Shown here in pieces: positions 27,093 to 35,766 of a DNA stretch of 62,093 nucleotides. The stretch is taken from contig JAJDBW010000007.1 in the NCBI GenBank assembly GCA_029261155.1, positions 1 to 62,093 of the forward strand, written 5' to 3'. This stretch comes from Nitrospirota bacterium (lineage in GTDB: Bacteria; Nitrospirota; Nitrospiria; SBBL01; JAADHI01). The stretch's first letter is position 1; every line of letters starts with the position of its first letter. The notes under the pieces were generated by a model, which saw only the letters and a list, made by a program, of their open reading frames with translations, searched no databases and was not told the DNA's origin. The position numbers and the translations under genes were made by a program.

Positions 27093-27455
27093 ATGGCGAA
27101 ACGCATCTCATTTCCGACAATTATTAAATCCGTTGGTAATATGCCGAAGGTGATCGAAGAATACATCGGCCGGGTCAATTCCAGTCAGACGGAGCTGAGC
27201 GTTGCAAAGATGAAAAGTCCGAGTGGCTGGACGGAGCCCGGTCAAACCCCAGACTTCGACGAATATACCTTGGTGCTTAAGGGGATACTTAGAGTGGAGA
27301 CCCGAGCTGAATCATTGGATATTGAGGCCGGGCAGGCCGTGATCGCCAAACGGGGAGAATGGGTACGATACAGTTCACCGAGTCCTGAGGGTGCGGAATA
27401 TGTGGCGATTTGCCTTCCCGCTTTTTCTCCTGACCATGTCCATCGAGATGAGTAG
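27093..27455 (+). CDS. Small single-domain cupin protein
   Basis: A 120-residue cytoplasmic cupin barrel. The DEYTLVLKGILRVE stretch and AGQAVIAKRGEWVRY are the two cupin motifs. The usual His pairs are largely lacking in motif 1 (PDFDEYTLVLKG), so the metal site, if any, differs from typical enzymes. The start follows AAAGGG by three bases. It stands alone between the cytochrome and the convergent HNH gene. A ligand-binding or EutQ-like role is possible; no substrate can be assigned. Confidence 0.75.
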   Translation: MAKRISFPTIIKSVGNMPKVIEEYIGRVNSSQTELSVAKMKSPSGWTEPGQTPDFDEYTLVLKGILRVETRAESLDIEAGQAVIAKRGEWVRYSSPSPEGAEYVAICLPAFSPDHVHRDE

Positions 27456-27642
27456 AGTGGATCTTGAGTTCCAAGGACCCGTAATATCGTAAAAGGCAGT
27501 TGGGCTTTCTAGCGAACGCGATGGTCTTCTGCGGAATACACGCGAAAAGGATGAACCGGATTGTTAAATTTTGGCACTTAATTAAAAGGGCATTCCGAAC
27601 TTAAGGCAAGCTATTTTTTCTATGATTGAAAACAATGTACGA

Positions 27643-28203
27643 TCAAACCACTTCATTGCTTTCGAGCATCTTATCCTCGTCGAGGGCGAGGTGCCAATAC
27701 AGATAGTCTCGCCAGTTTTTAGGCATTCGTTTAAGCCCGATTGTAATGCTTAAGGTGGGATGCCAACGTGGTTTGATGGGTTTTTTAATCAGGTGCATGT
27801 GCGCTTCTAGGGGTGTTCGACCGCTCTTTCTGTTGTTGCAAGGTAGACAGGCGGTGACGATGTTCGTCCACGTTTTTTTGCCGCCTTTGGCAATAGGTAT
27901 AACATGATCGAAGGTCAAGGCACTGGCTTTGAAATGCCGTCCGCAATATTGGCAACTGTGCTTATCTCGGGTAAAGATATTACTTCTTGAAAACTTAACA
28001 ACGCGTTGATTGGCTTTAATATGGACAAAAGAAATGAGACGCAACACGGAAGGTAGTTTAAAAGAAATAGAGACCGATCGGATCTCGCGATCGTGGACTT
28101 GCAAGACTTCCACCTTGTCTTGCACCAAGAGCAAGATGGCTTTTTTCCAGGAGATGACCCGCATCGGTTCATAAGTCGAATTGAGCAGGAGTGTCATTTC
28201 CAT
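27643..28203 (-). CDS. HNH endonuclease-domain protein
   Basis: A 186-residue protein with a C-terminal HNH nuclease fold. Zinc ligands CQYCG and CLPCNNRK bracket the DHVIPIAKGG active-site loop, and an Asn follows in TNIVTAC. The N-terminal part (LLLNSTYEPMRVISW, then VSISFKLPSVLRL) is typical of a widely conserved group of small HNH proteins of unknown biological role in bacteria. No signal peptide and no neighbouring phage genes, so a defence or mobile role is not indicated. The start codon ATG at 28203 has no clear ribosome site. Confidence 0.82.
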   Translation of the reverse strand: MEMTLLLNSTYEPMRVISWKKAILLLVQDKVEVLQVHDREIRSVSISFKLPSVLRLISFVHIKANQRVVKFSRSNIFTRDKHSCQYCGRHFKASALTFDHVIPIAKGGKKTWTNIVTACLPCNNRKSGRTPLEAHMHLIKKPIKPRWHPTLSITIGLKRMPKNWRDYLYWHLALDEDKMLESNEVV

Positions 28204-28226
28204 TGTTTTAACTCACAATGAATATT

Positions 28227-28253
28227 GACCCAGCCATCAGGGTGGCTGGGGTC
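28227..28253. other. Hairpin between tRNA-Leu and the HNH gene
   Basis: GACCCAGCCA and TGGCTGGGGTC can pair with one bulge around a TCAGGG loop. No T run follows on either strand, so a classic terminator is not obvious. It lies in the leader of the HNH gene and after the 3' end of the minus-strand tRNA. Confidence 0.5.
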
Positions 28254-28295
28254 AGAAAACCATAAAAAAGGAGAGGCGTATTGGAGGATGTTTTT

Positions 28296-28381
28296 TGGTG
28301 CCGAAGGGGGGATTTGAACCCCCACGGGTTACCCCACACGCCCCTCAAACGTGCGTGTCTACCAGATTCCACCACTTCGGC
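28296..28381 (-). tRNA. tRNA-Leu (GAG)
   Basis: On the minus strand a type II cloverleaf with a long variable arm. The acceptor stem is GCCGAAG with CTTCGGC, then A and an encoded CCA end. The anticodon loop TTGAGGG between CACGT and GCGTG gives anticodon GAG. The T arm is GGGGGTTCAAATCCCCC. Confidence 0.95.
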
Positions 28382-28484
28382 AAGCTCAAGCATTATATTT
28401 TTTTGAAGCCAGCCTGTCAAGAGATGAAGCAATAAAGTCGGCGTAACCTATTATAAATTTACAGGGAAAAGCACTTCGCTTGAA

Positions 28485-29072
28485 ATGAAAATTACATCGG
28501 TTGAATATATCAAAGGCGTTCCGAAGTGGGATGATGGACCTCGGGACGGTTTGCCTGAGTTTGCGATGCTGGGACGATCCAATGTAGGAAAATCGTCTCT
28601 GATCAATTTCTTGTTAGGCAGAAAAAAAGCCGCCTATGTTTCCAAGACACCGGGAAAGACGCAATTGATCCACTTTTTTTTAATTAATCGATCTTTCTAT
28701 CTGGTAGACCTGCCGGGTTATGGCTACGCCCAAACCGCGCGTACGTTGCGGGAATCGTGGGGACCGATGATGACGAGCTATCTGCTTAAGCGACCTACGC
28801 TTTCCGCTGTAGGCCTTCTCATCGATATCCGCCGACCCGACAGTCCGCTTGACAGCGAAATGTCTCAGTGGCTTTACCAGAACCGTATTTCGACCCTCTT
28901 TATCGCCACGAAGGCTGACAAGATTTCAAGAGGAAAAAGAAAGGCGCAGATCGATTCAATTAAAGCAGAATTTGGCATGCCGGAATTAGTCGTGACATCC
29001 GTATTAAAAAAAGAAGGACGGATGGACGTTTGGCGAGGAGTAAAAACGCTGATTTCTACTAGAACAGACTAA
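28485..29072 (+). CDS. engB: Ribosome-biogenesis GTP-binding protein EngB/YsxC
   Basis: A 195-residue essential GTPase that acts in 50S subunit assembly. G1 is GRSNVGKSS (30-38), G3 is DLPGYG (75-80) and G4 is TKAD (142-145); the length is normal. The ribosome site is weak. The stop is only three bases from the convergent surA stop. Confidence 0.95.
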   Translation: MKITSVEYIKGVPKWDDGPRDGLPEFAMLGRSNVGKSSLINFLLGRKKAAYVSKTPGKTQLIHFFLINRSFYLVDLPGYGYAQTARTLRESWGPMMTSYLLKRPTLSAVGLLIDIRRPDSPLDSEMSQWLYQNRISTLFIATKADKISRGKRKAQIDSIKAEFGMPELVVTSVLKKEGRMDVWRGVKTLISTRTD

Positions 29073-29075
29073 GTG

Positions 29076-30086
29076 TTAAGGATCGATTGCGGAGAGAAAT
29101 TCGGGTTTGATATCTATATACGCACGTTCGAATAGTCCTTCAATCCATTTCGATTGTCGCGCCGAGCGCAATTTTGAGAGCAGCTTCTCTTCGATTTCTT
29201 TTTGAACCTTATCCAAGGGCTCGCGCCTGCCTCGTTCTACATCTTCGATTTTAAAGAGGTGAAAGCCAAGCGGACTTTGAATGGGTGATACGATGTCGCC
29301 TTTTTTTCTTCCAAATACCGCACGATCGATTTCAGGCGCAAGATCTCCTTGATTGAAAAATCCTAAATCTCCAGCCTCCGCCTTTTCTGGCCCCTCGCTG
29401 TACAGGTGAACAAGTTGATCGAAGGGCCGACCTTTTATGGCATCTTCATAGAGGGCATCTGCTTCTTGTTTGAGGGTTTCGATTTGCGCTTCCCCTGCTC
29501 CAGAAGGGAGTTGAAGCAGAATCTGCTTAAGTCGGACACGATCTGGAAGCGTGAAGGCCTCGGGGTGTGTCTCGTAATAGTCTAGTGTCGCTTCGGGTTC
29601 GATTGAAATATTCATGTCGATTTCCCGGTTTAACAACTTTAAAACCAGCAACTGGCTCTTTAAAGACGCCACATAAGCCTCCCAAGATGGCGATTCCAAA
29701 GCCACGGCTTGTCGGAAGGCCTCCCGGCTTGGAAAACGGTTTCGCGTTTCGATATCGTTTAAGGCAAATTCGAGCTCCGCTTCGCTCACGGAGATGTTTT
29801 TTCTTTTAACCTCTTGAAGGATCAAACGCTCTTCAATGAGTTGCCGAGTGAGTTCCCAATGGCTTTGAGGATGATCCTTTGCTGATGGGCCTTGTTTTGA
29901 ACGTTTGAGTCGGTCAAGATCACTTTGGGTAATGACCTCCTCTCCGACAATCGCAACAACCCGGTCAATGACAGGACCGCTGAATGCACGAGTGGGCAGA
30001 GAAAGTAGGAGGGCCAACATTGTCATGAAGAAGGGCACTCTTTTTAAAAGCCAGGTTTTAAGAGTGCTTTTTGAGCAAGGCTTCAT
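29076..30086 (-). CDS. surA: Periplasmic chaperone / peptidyl-prolyl isomerase SurA
   Basis: A 336-residue outer-membrane protein chaperone. A signal peptide ends near AFSGP; the SurA N-terminal domain (VVAIVGEEVITQSDLD) is followed by one parvulin domain (about 185-285) with RLKQILLQL, GDLGFFNQGDLAP and SPLGFHLFKIED. It has a single parvulin domain where E. coli has two. The start at 30086 overlaps the previous gene by 29 bases; later starts at 30038 (GTG) or 30026 (ATG) would give shorter signal peptides. It is the last gene of the bamD-rfaE2-mfd-ppiC-surA unit. Confidence 0.88.
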   Translation of the reverse strand: MKPCSKSTLKTWLLKRVPFFMTMLALLLSLPTRAFSGPVIDRVVAIVGEEVITQSDLDRLKRSKQGPSAKDHPQSHWELTRQLIEERLILQEVKRKNISVSEAELEFALNDIETRNRFPSREAFRQAVALESPSWEAYVASLKSQLLVLKLLNREIDMNISIEPEATLDYYETHPEAFTLPDRVRLKQILLQLPSGAGEAQIETLKQEADALYEDAIKGRPFDQLVHLYSEGPEKAEAGDLGFFNQGDLAPEIDRAVFGRKKGDIVSPIQSPLGFHLFKIEDVERGRREPLDKVQKEIEEKLLSKLRSARQSKWIEGLFERAYIDIKPEFLSAIDP

Positions 30087-31008
30087 CGATGCTCACCTCC
30101 GTTCTCTGTCTTAGTTTTGACATCCATTCCGTGAAAACTTCCTCTCTTTTTTTGTCTTTCAGGGTTCGGGCGATACGATCTCGAACTTCTTTCAAAGCGC
30201 GCGTCCGGGCGGGTCTTCGATCTTCGACTCTGACGATATGATACCCGAACTCGGTTTTAATGACGGGGCTGATTTCGCCGATTTCAGCGCGAAAGAGCGA
30301 ATCAAATTCGATTGGGGTCGCCTGTTTTTGTAAATAGCCTAATTCAACGCCATCTCCAACACTTTGTTTTGAGTTTGCTTTGGCCGTTTCTTCAAAGTCG
30401 GCCCCGTCTAAAATAGACAGGTAGAGGGTTTCCGCTTCTTCTTTTGTCTGGGTGACAATCTGCCACAACTTAAGTTCTTCTCCGACCTCCCATTCTTCCG
30501 GATGGCTTTCGTAATAGTCTTGAATTTCTTGCTCCGAAACAACTCGGGGTTTTGAGGAACTCTGCTCAGGAAGGTGTTTAAGTAGCTTTTCGATTAACAA
30601 ATCAGATTTTGTCGCAGCCTCAAAAGCCTCCCGCGCCTCTGTTTCTTCTTTGCGCATGAGCTGAGACAAGGCCTGTTCATCCATGGCCGCTTTCATCTCG
30701 GATATTTTTGCATCGAATTCTTTCTGAGTGAGTTGGATATTTAAACGCTTTGCTTCTTGGAGGAGCATCTTTCTTTCGATGAGATGTTCTAGAAGGGCAT
30801 GCTGCAATGCGAAGCGTTCTTCCTCGCTTGTACCGGCGTTAAGCGGGTGCTTTCGATCCTCCTCGGGAGAAAGGGCCATGAGTTCGGCCACCGTAATCGT
30901 TTCGTCATTAACACGGGCCAGGCTTGCCTGCATCGAAACCGACTCTGTTTTCGAACAGCCTGAACATAAGACGGTCAGGAGCAATAGGCCGACGCTAAGG
31001 GCATTCAT
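30058..31008 (-). CDS. Lipoprotein peptidyl-prolyl isomerase (PpiC/PrsA type)
   Basis: A 316-residue periplasmic foldase. The ATG at 31008 overlaps the mfd stop (ATGA) and gives a lipoprotein signal with lipobox LCSGC; the frame remains open to 31038. A SurA-N-like helical domain is followed by a parvulin domain (about 185-285) with ELKLWQIVTQT, GVELGYLQKQATP and TEFGYHIVRVED. Together with surA downstream it forms a paired foldase unit. The lipid anchor should place it on a membrane facing the periplasm. Confidence 0.88.
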   Translation of the reverse strand: MNALSVGLLLLTVLCSGCSKTESVSMQASLARVNDETITVAELMALSPEEDRKHPLNAGTSEEERFALQHALLEHLIERKMLLQEAKRLNIQLTQKEFDAKISEMKAAMDEQALSQLMRKEETEAREAFEAATKSDLLIEKLLKHLPEQSSSKPRVVSEQEIQDYYESHPEEWEVGEELKLWQIVTQTKEEAETLYLSILDGADFEETAKANSKQSVGDGVELGYLQKQATPIEFDSLFRAEIGEISPVIKTEFGYHIVRVEDRRPARTRALKEVRDRIARTLKDKKREEVFTEWMSKLRQRTEVSIDEALLKKHS

Positions 31009-34000
31009 AGGGCTTCGGTTTGCATTAGCTTGAGACATAAGGCGGTATCTAGATAAATATCTTCCCAGGCTGTGCTTCGCAGTGTGAGTTCAAAAGAAAA
31101 AGGCGTATCGAAATGCACCTTAGCCTCAAATCTATCGAGAAGCCTTTGCATTCCGGCTTCGGGCGGGGGATATGCAGGATCGAAAGAAAAATGGACACGT
31201 GTTCCACGTTCTTCTAACTTATCGATCTTGAGTGTTTTTGCCAGTCCTTTTAATTGGATAATTTGTATAAGTTGGCGTACCGGAAGGGGCACTTCGCCAT
31301 AGCGATCTTCCAATTCGCTTCGGATGGCTTCAATTTCACTTAACAATTGACAGCGGGAGAGGCGTTTGTACAAGGCGAGGCGCTGATCGGCGTCGGAGAT
31401 GTAATCTTCAGGAATAAAAGCCGATATTCGAAAATGAAGGGCGGGTTCGATCTCTTTTTCAATGGGCGAACCTTTAAGTTCGGCGACCAGCTCATTAATC
31501 ATTTCCAGATAGAGTTCGAAGCCAATTGCGGCGATTTGGCCGGATTGTTCCCGTCCTAATAAGTTTCCCGCGCCGCGAATCTCGAGATCGCGCGCCGCGA
31601 CCCGAAAGCCGGAACCGAGCTCTGTGAATTCTTGAATCGCGTGCAGACGCTGGCGCGCTTCGGTGGTGAGGATCCGCTCTTCCTGAACGAGTAAATAGGC
31701 GTAGGCCTGTTCTCCCGAACGTCCGACCCGGCCTCTAAGCTGATACAGTTCCGAAAGACCGAAGCGTTCGGCATTATTGATCAAGATGGTGTTTGCAGTT
31801 GGAATGTCGATTCCCGATTCGATAATGGTTGTCGTCAAGAGTAGATTATAGTCTTTATTGAGAAATTTTAACATGACCGCTTCGAGTAATTTTTCGGGCA
31901 TTTGACCGTGGGCGATCCCGATCTTCGCCTCGGGTATAAGTTCAGCAAGAAATTTTCCAATTTGTTCGATATTGTGAACGCGATTGTGTAAAAAGAAAAC
32001 CTGCCCACCGCGTACCAATTCGCGAAAGACGGCTTCTCGAATAATGGCCGGATCGAAGGGCGCCATGATTGTCCGGATCGCGAGCCGATCGGAGGGCGGT
32101 GTCTCAATAATCGAAAGGTTGCGGACTTTGGCGAAGGCCATCTGCAAGGTACGAGGGATCGGGGTCGCGGTCAAGGTTAAGACATCGACCTCTTTTCTAA
32201 TTTGCTTTAAGCGCTCCTTGTGCCGAACACCGAAGCGGTGTTCTTCATCAATCACAATCAGGCCGAGTTCAGCGAAAATGACATCTTTTTGAAGCAGGCG
32301 GTGTGTTCCAATGAGGATATCGACCGTGCCTTTTTTGAGATCGGCCAGTACGACGCGTTGTTCGGCTTTGCTGAGAAAACGGCTGATAACGGCCACACGG
32401 ACGGGGAAGGGCGCAAAGCGGTCTAAAAAGGTTTGATGGTGTTGATGCGCCAAGAGGGTCGTCGGGACAATCACAGCCACTTGCCTGTTGTTCATCACCG
32501 CTTGAAAGGCCGCACGCATGGCGACCTCGGTCTTACCATAGCCCACATCTCCGCAAACCAAGCGGTCCATGGGCTTGGGTTTTTTCATGTCCGCTGTGAC
32601 TTCCTCTATTGTTCTCATTTGGTCTGGCGTTTCGTCATATTCAAAGGCGGCGGCGAATTCTTCGGCATCGGCAATGGGCATCTCGAAAGCATGTCCTTCC
32701 ACGACTTCACGTTGGGCATATAGTTCGAGCAGTTCGCCTGTCATCTTTTTGATTTCACCTCGAACTTTTTCTTTTGTTTTTGCCCATCGGTTTCCACCTA
32801 AGCGGTCTAGTTTTGGCGCCGCGCCTTCTAAACCCACGTAGCGCTGAACGAGATTGAAAGACTCCAGCGGCACGTAGACCTTGTCTCCTGCGGCGTACTC
32901 CAATACCATGAAATCGGTTTCATAGCCCTGATCGCGTTCCTGTTCACGGATTCGAAGCCTTTTCAAGCCAAGGAAACGACCAATGCCGTGGTCGATATGG
33001 ATTACCGTGTCAGCGGGTTTGAGGTCTTCAAATGTCGTTAAGAATCCGGCTTGCTTCTCGTCATTTGAACTGCCGCTTGAACGCTTTATATGTCGGTGGT
33101 GCGACCCTTTTTTTACACCCAAAAGTTCTTCTTCTGTAAGGAAGACAATGCCGGATTGCGCAAGAAAAAATCCTTCCGAAAGCGCGCCGACCTGCAAGAG
33201 CACGGGAGCGGGGGGCTGGAGGGTGGTGCCCTTACTGTCGCGTGCATAGGCCCAAGGGATGTCGTGATCCGAAAGGAGTCGTCCAAATCGTGCCAGTTGG
33301 GCTTGATTTTTGACAGAAAGGATGACGCGTTGTTCTTGTCGAATTGCGTCCAAACTTTGGCTGGCTTCCTCAAAACCTTGCCCCAAGCGATTAAAACCCA
33401 ATGCTGCAGCGGATCGACTTTCGAATAAAAATCTCAGTGCGCCTTTGTCTGCTTTGAGGTAGAGTGATTCCAGATCGATCGTGCTTCGCGCCGTACCGGC
33501 ATCGATGAGGTGAGCGATGGGCAAGTAAAGGTCCTCGGCCTTAGGGTAACTCGGGTTTCTGCGTTGGGCAAAAAAAGAGGCTTCCTTAATTTCCTCCAAG
33601 TCGCGTTTACCCTTTCGGGCTAAATCTTCGGGTTCGTCTACAACGAGAAGGGCTGTATTCGAAAGGTAATCCGAAAAGGGGACGCGATGATAATTCGGAT
33701 CAAAAATATTTTCACGACCGAGGATGATTTCAACCTCCTCGCGTGCTTCCAAAGATCGTTGGGTTTCCAGATCGAAGGTTCGAATCGATTCGAGTGTATC
33801 CCCAAAATATTCAATACGGATCGGCCGTTCGGAGCTTGGCGGAAAGAGATCTATGATCCCACCGCGCACCGCGATTTCTCCTGGGTAAGCGACCGCATTA
33901 CAAACTTCGTAGCCACATTGGTAGAGCCGTTCGACAAGATCCTCCCTCGAACGCGTTTCTCCACGTTTTAAGACAATCGTGCGTTCCTGGAGAAACGTTT

Positions 34001-34406
34001 TGGAGACCACGCGTTGTAGGAACGCGTCGATCGTGGTTACGACGCAATGCGCTTCGGATGAGGCCATGCGGTGCAGCGTGGTCATGCGCGTGGCAATCCA
34101 GTCGGGTCGGGGATTTGAGGGCTCGTAGGGGAGAATGTCCCAGGGGGGGAAGAATAAAAGCGATTGGGGATCCTCAGTCTCTCGGCCATCGAGATCCATG
34201 AAGAACTGAATTTCTTGAAAAAGGGATTCTGCCGTCTCATAAGAAGGGACGACAAGGCAGTAGGACGCGCCTGCCTTTGCGAGCTGTGCAAGAAAGAAGG
34301 CGCGGGAAGATCCAGAAAGGCCATTGATTTTAATTTTTCGCGCACCCGCTTCGAGGGCTTTTAATATGGGCGTAAAAGGGGTTTGCTTCTGTTGATCGAT
34401 ATTCAT
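31005..34406 (-). CDS. mfd: Transcription-repair coupling factor Mfd
   Basis: A 1133-residue SF2 translocase that removes stalled RNA polymerase and recruits UvrA. The N-terminal UvrB-homology region (PPWDILPYEPSNP), the RNA polymerase-binding domain near IDHGIGRFLGLKRL, Walker A CGDVGYGKTEVA, the DEEH box IDEEHRFGV and a RecG-like motif (QLRGRVGR) are in order, and the length is normal. The start overlaps the rfaE2 stop by four bases. Confidence 0.97.
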   Translation of the reverse strand: MNIDQQKQTPFTPILKALEAGARKIKINGLSGSSRAFFLAQLAKAGASYCLVVPSYETAESLFQEIQFFMDLDGRETEDPQSLLFFPPWDILPYEPSNPRPDWIATRMTTLHRMASSEAHCVVTTIDAFLQRVVSKTFLQERTIVLKRGETRSREDLVERLYQCGYEVCNAVAYPGEIAVRGGIIDLFPPSSERPIRIEYFGDTLESIRTFDLETQRSLEAREEVEIILGRENIFDPNYHRVPFSDYLSNTALLVVDEPEDLARKGKRDLEEIKEASFFAQRRNPSYPKAEDLYLPIAHLIDAGTARSTIDLESLYLKADKGALRFLFESRSAAALGFNRLGQGFEEASQSLDAIRQEQRVILSVKNQAQLARFGRLLSDHDIPWAYARDSKGTTLQPPAPVLLQVGALSEGFFLAQSGIVFLTEEELLGVKKGSHHRHIKRSSGSSNDEKQAGFLTTFEDLKPADTVIHIDHGIGRFLGLKRLRIREQERDQGYETDFMVLEYAAGDKVYVPLESFNLVQRYVGLEGAAPKLDRLGGNRWAKTKEKVRGEIKKMTGELLELYAQREVVEGHAFEMPIADAEEFAAAFEYDETPDQMRTIEEVTADMKKPKPMDRLVCGDVGYGKTEVAMRAAFQAVMNNRQVAVIVPTTLLAHQHHQTFLDRFAPFPVRVAVISRFLSKAEQRVVLADLKKGTVDILIGTHRLLQKDVIFAELGLIVIDEEHRFGVRHKERLKQIRKEVDVLTLTATPIPRTLQMAFAKVRNLSIIETPPSDRLAIRTIMAPFDPAIIREAVFRELVRGGQVFFLHNRVHNIEQIGKFLAELIPEAKIGIAHGQMPEKLLEAVMLKFLNKDYNLLLTTTIIESGIDIPTANTILINNAERFGLSELYQLRGRVGRSGEQAYAYLLVQEERILTTEARQRLHAIQEFTELGSGFRVAARDLEIRGAGNLLGREQSGQIAAIGFELYLEMINELVAELKGSPIEKEIEPALHFRISAFIPEDYISDADQRLALYKRLSRCQLLSEIEAIRSELEDRYGEVPLPVRQLIQIIQLKGLAKTLKIDKLEERGTRVHFSFDPAYPPPEAGMQRLLDRFEAKVHFDTPFSFELTLRSTAWEDIYLDTALCLKLMQTEAL

Positions 34407-34894
34407 TGACTCGATTTGATATTCTTTCTGATCCGTTCGATAAGCGTGCTGGTTGAAGCGCCGGGTACCGTTTTAATTCGAACGACTTTACCGCCTTGTG
34501 CTTCGACCACTTCACGACCCACAATATCTTTAAGCGGCCAATCGCCGCCTTTTACAAGGATATCCGGCTTCAGCGCGGTGATCAAGCGTAAGGGCGTTTT
34601 CCCGCTGAACAAAACGAGGTAATCGATGAACCAAAAAGCGGAAAGAATTTCAAGACGTTCTCGCTGGGGCACAACAGGGCGTGAGGTGCCCTTTAGTCGC
34701 CGGACCGATTGATCGGCGTTAACTGCGACAATTAATCTATCGCCGAGTGCTCGGGCTGCGCTAAGGTAACGCACGTGGCCGACATGAATTAAATCGAAGC
34801 AACCGTTTGTAAAAACACAACGCTTGCCCTGGCGCTGAAGGGCTTTAACCTTTTTTTGGAGACTTAAGAGGGTTTGGACTTTTGGGTTTTTCAC
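34403..34894 (-). CDS. rfaE2: D-glycero-beta-D-manno-heptose 1-phosphate adenylyltransferase (HldE C-domain type)
   Basis: A 163-residue nucleotidyltransferase that activates heptose for lipopolysaccharide core synthesis. It has the FTNGCFDLIHVGHVRYL HxGH motif and the ISTSTL-like end (GASTSTLIERIR). It is a stand-alone C-domain rather than the fused HldE of E. coli. It overlaps both neighbours by four bases (ATGA), so translation is coupled with bamD and mfd. The kinase partner is not in this window. Confidence 0.9.
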   Translation of the reverse strand: MKNPKVQTLLSLQKKVKALQRQGKRCVFTNGCFDLIHVGHVRYLSAARALGDRLIVAVNADQSVRRLKGTSRPVVPQRERLEILSAFWFIDYLVLFSGKTPLRLITALKPDILVKGGDWPLKDIVGREVVEAQGGKVVRIKTVPGASTSTLIERIRKNIKSSQ

Positions 34895-35625
34895 GAACGA
34901 GATATGGCGTTCTTAAGTTGGGGATGGCGCTTTAGAATCTTGGACTGATACGCGGAGTTCGGATATTTTTCTAGGAAATCTTGAAAAGTTTTCATGGAGC
35001 GATCTTTGTCTCCGCTGTGAAAGTAAGACAGTCCGAGAAAATAAAGGACATCCTCGTTCATCGGTTCTTCTTCCGACTTGGACAATATATTTTCGAAGCG
35101 CACAATGGCTGCCGGATAGGCCTTGGTCCTAAAATAAAATCTACCGATATGAAACTGGTGTTGGATGTCCCTTTGCTTGAGTTCGCTTATTTTTTCTTGG
35201 GCCTCATCAATGTAGAGTGATTGCGGAAATTGGGAGACAACCTTCTGAAAGGATGACATGGCCTTTTCCATGGGTGCGGGATCTCGATCGATGGAATTAA
35301 TTTGGTGATAATAACTCATTGCCACTTTGTATTGCGAAAAAGCCGCCATACGGTGGAAGGGATAGAGCGATAGAAAACGTTCGAATTCTGCAACGGATTC
35401 GATGTATTCGGCTTTAACGAAATAAGCTTCACCGCGCTTGAGGAGCGTAATGGCGTCGTAGGTATTATCGGTATTTTGGTCGCTGGCGTCGACGATTTTT
35501 TCATCGACGCCCAACAAGGATAAGAGTTCTGATTTCTCTTCTTTTCCCGCACAGCTGATTAATACGATTGAGGCTATGCCCAAAAAAAGGAGTAATCTCA
35601 TATGAGCGTGCTTCATAGAAAACAT
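34891..35625 (-). CDS. bamD: Outer-membrane assembly lipoprotein BamD
   Basis: A 244-residue TPR lipoprotein of the BAM complex that inserts outer-membrane barrels. The lipobox is LISCAG. Five TPR-like units follow, with RGEAYFVKAEYIESVAEFE and FRTKAYPAAIVRFENIL. The ATG at 35625 is chosen because a GAGAG lies upstream; the frame stays open to 35649 and another ATG lies at 35616. It is first in the minus-strand unit leading to mfd and surA. Confidence 0.88.
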   Translation of the reverse strand: MFSMKHAHMRLLLFLGIASIVLISCAGKEEKSELLSLLGVDEKIVDASDQNTDNTYDAITLLKRGEAYFVKAEYIESVAEFERFLSLYPFHRMAAFSQYKVAMSYYHQINSIDRDPAPMEKAMSSFQKVVSQFPQSLYIDEAQEKISELKQRDIQHQFHIGRFYFRTKAYPAAIVRFENILSKSEEEPMNEDVLYFLGLSYFHSGDKDRSMKTFQDFLEKYPNSAYQSKILKRHPQLKNAISRS

Positions 35626-35727
35626 GGTGATTTCTCTCAGGGCTTTCAAATAAAACTATAGATAACAGATATTTATTTAAATCGCAAGGATCGTTCTCCA
35701 CGCGCGTTCTGTGCCCCTTCCACCCGA

Positions 35728-35757
35728 TTGACAGGCCTGTCTTGAGGCTTTTATAAT
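35728..35757 (+). promoter_or_regulatory. Consensus sigma-70 promoter immediately before fabH
   Basis: TTGACA (35728-35733) and TATAAT (35752-35757), both perfect, 18 bases apart. Only nine bases separate the -10 box from the fabH ATG at 35767, so the transcript would begin within about three bases of the start codon. Confidence 0.82.
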
Positions 35758-35766
35758 TCGGTCCCC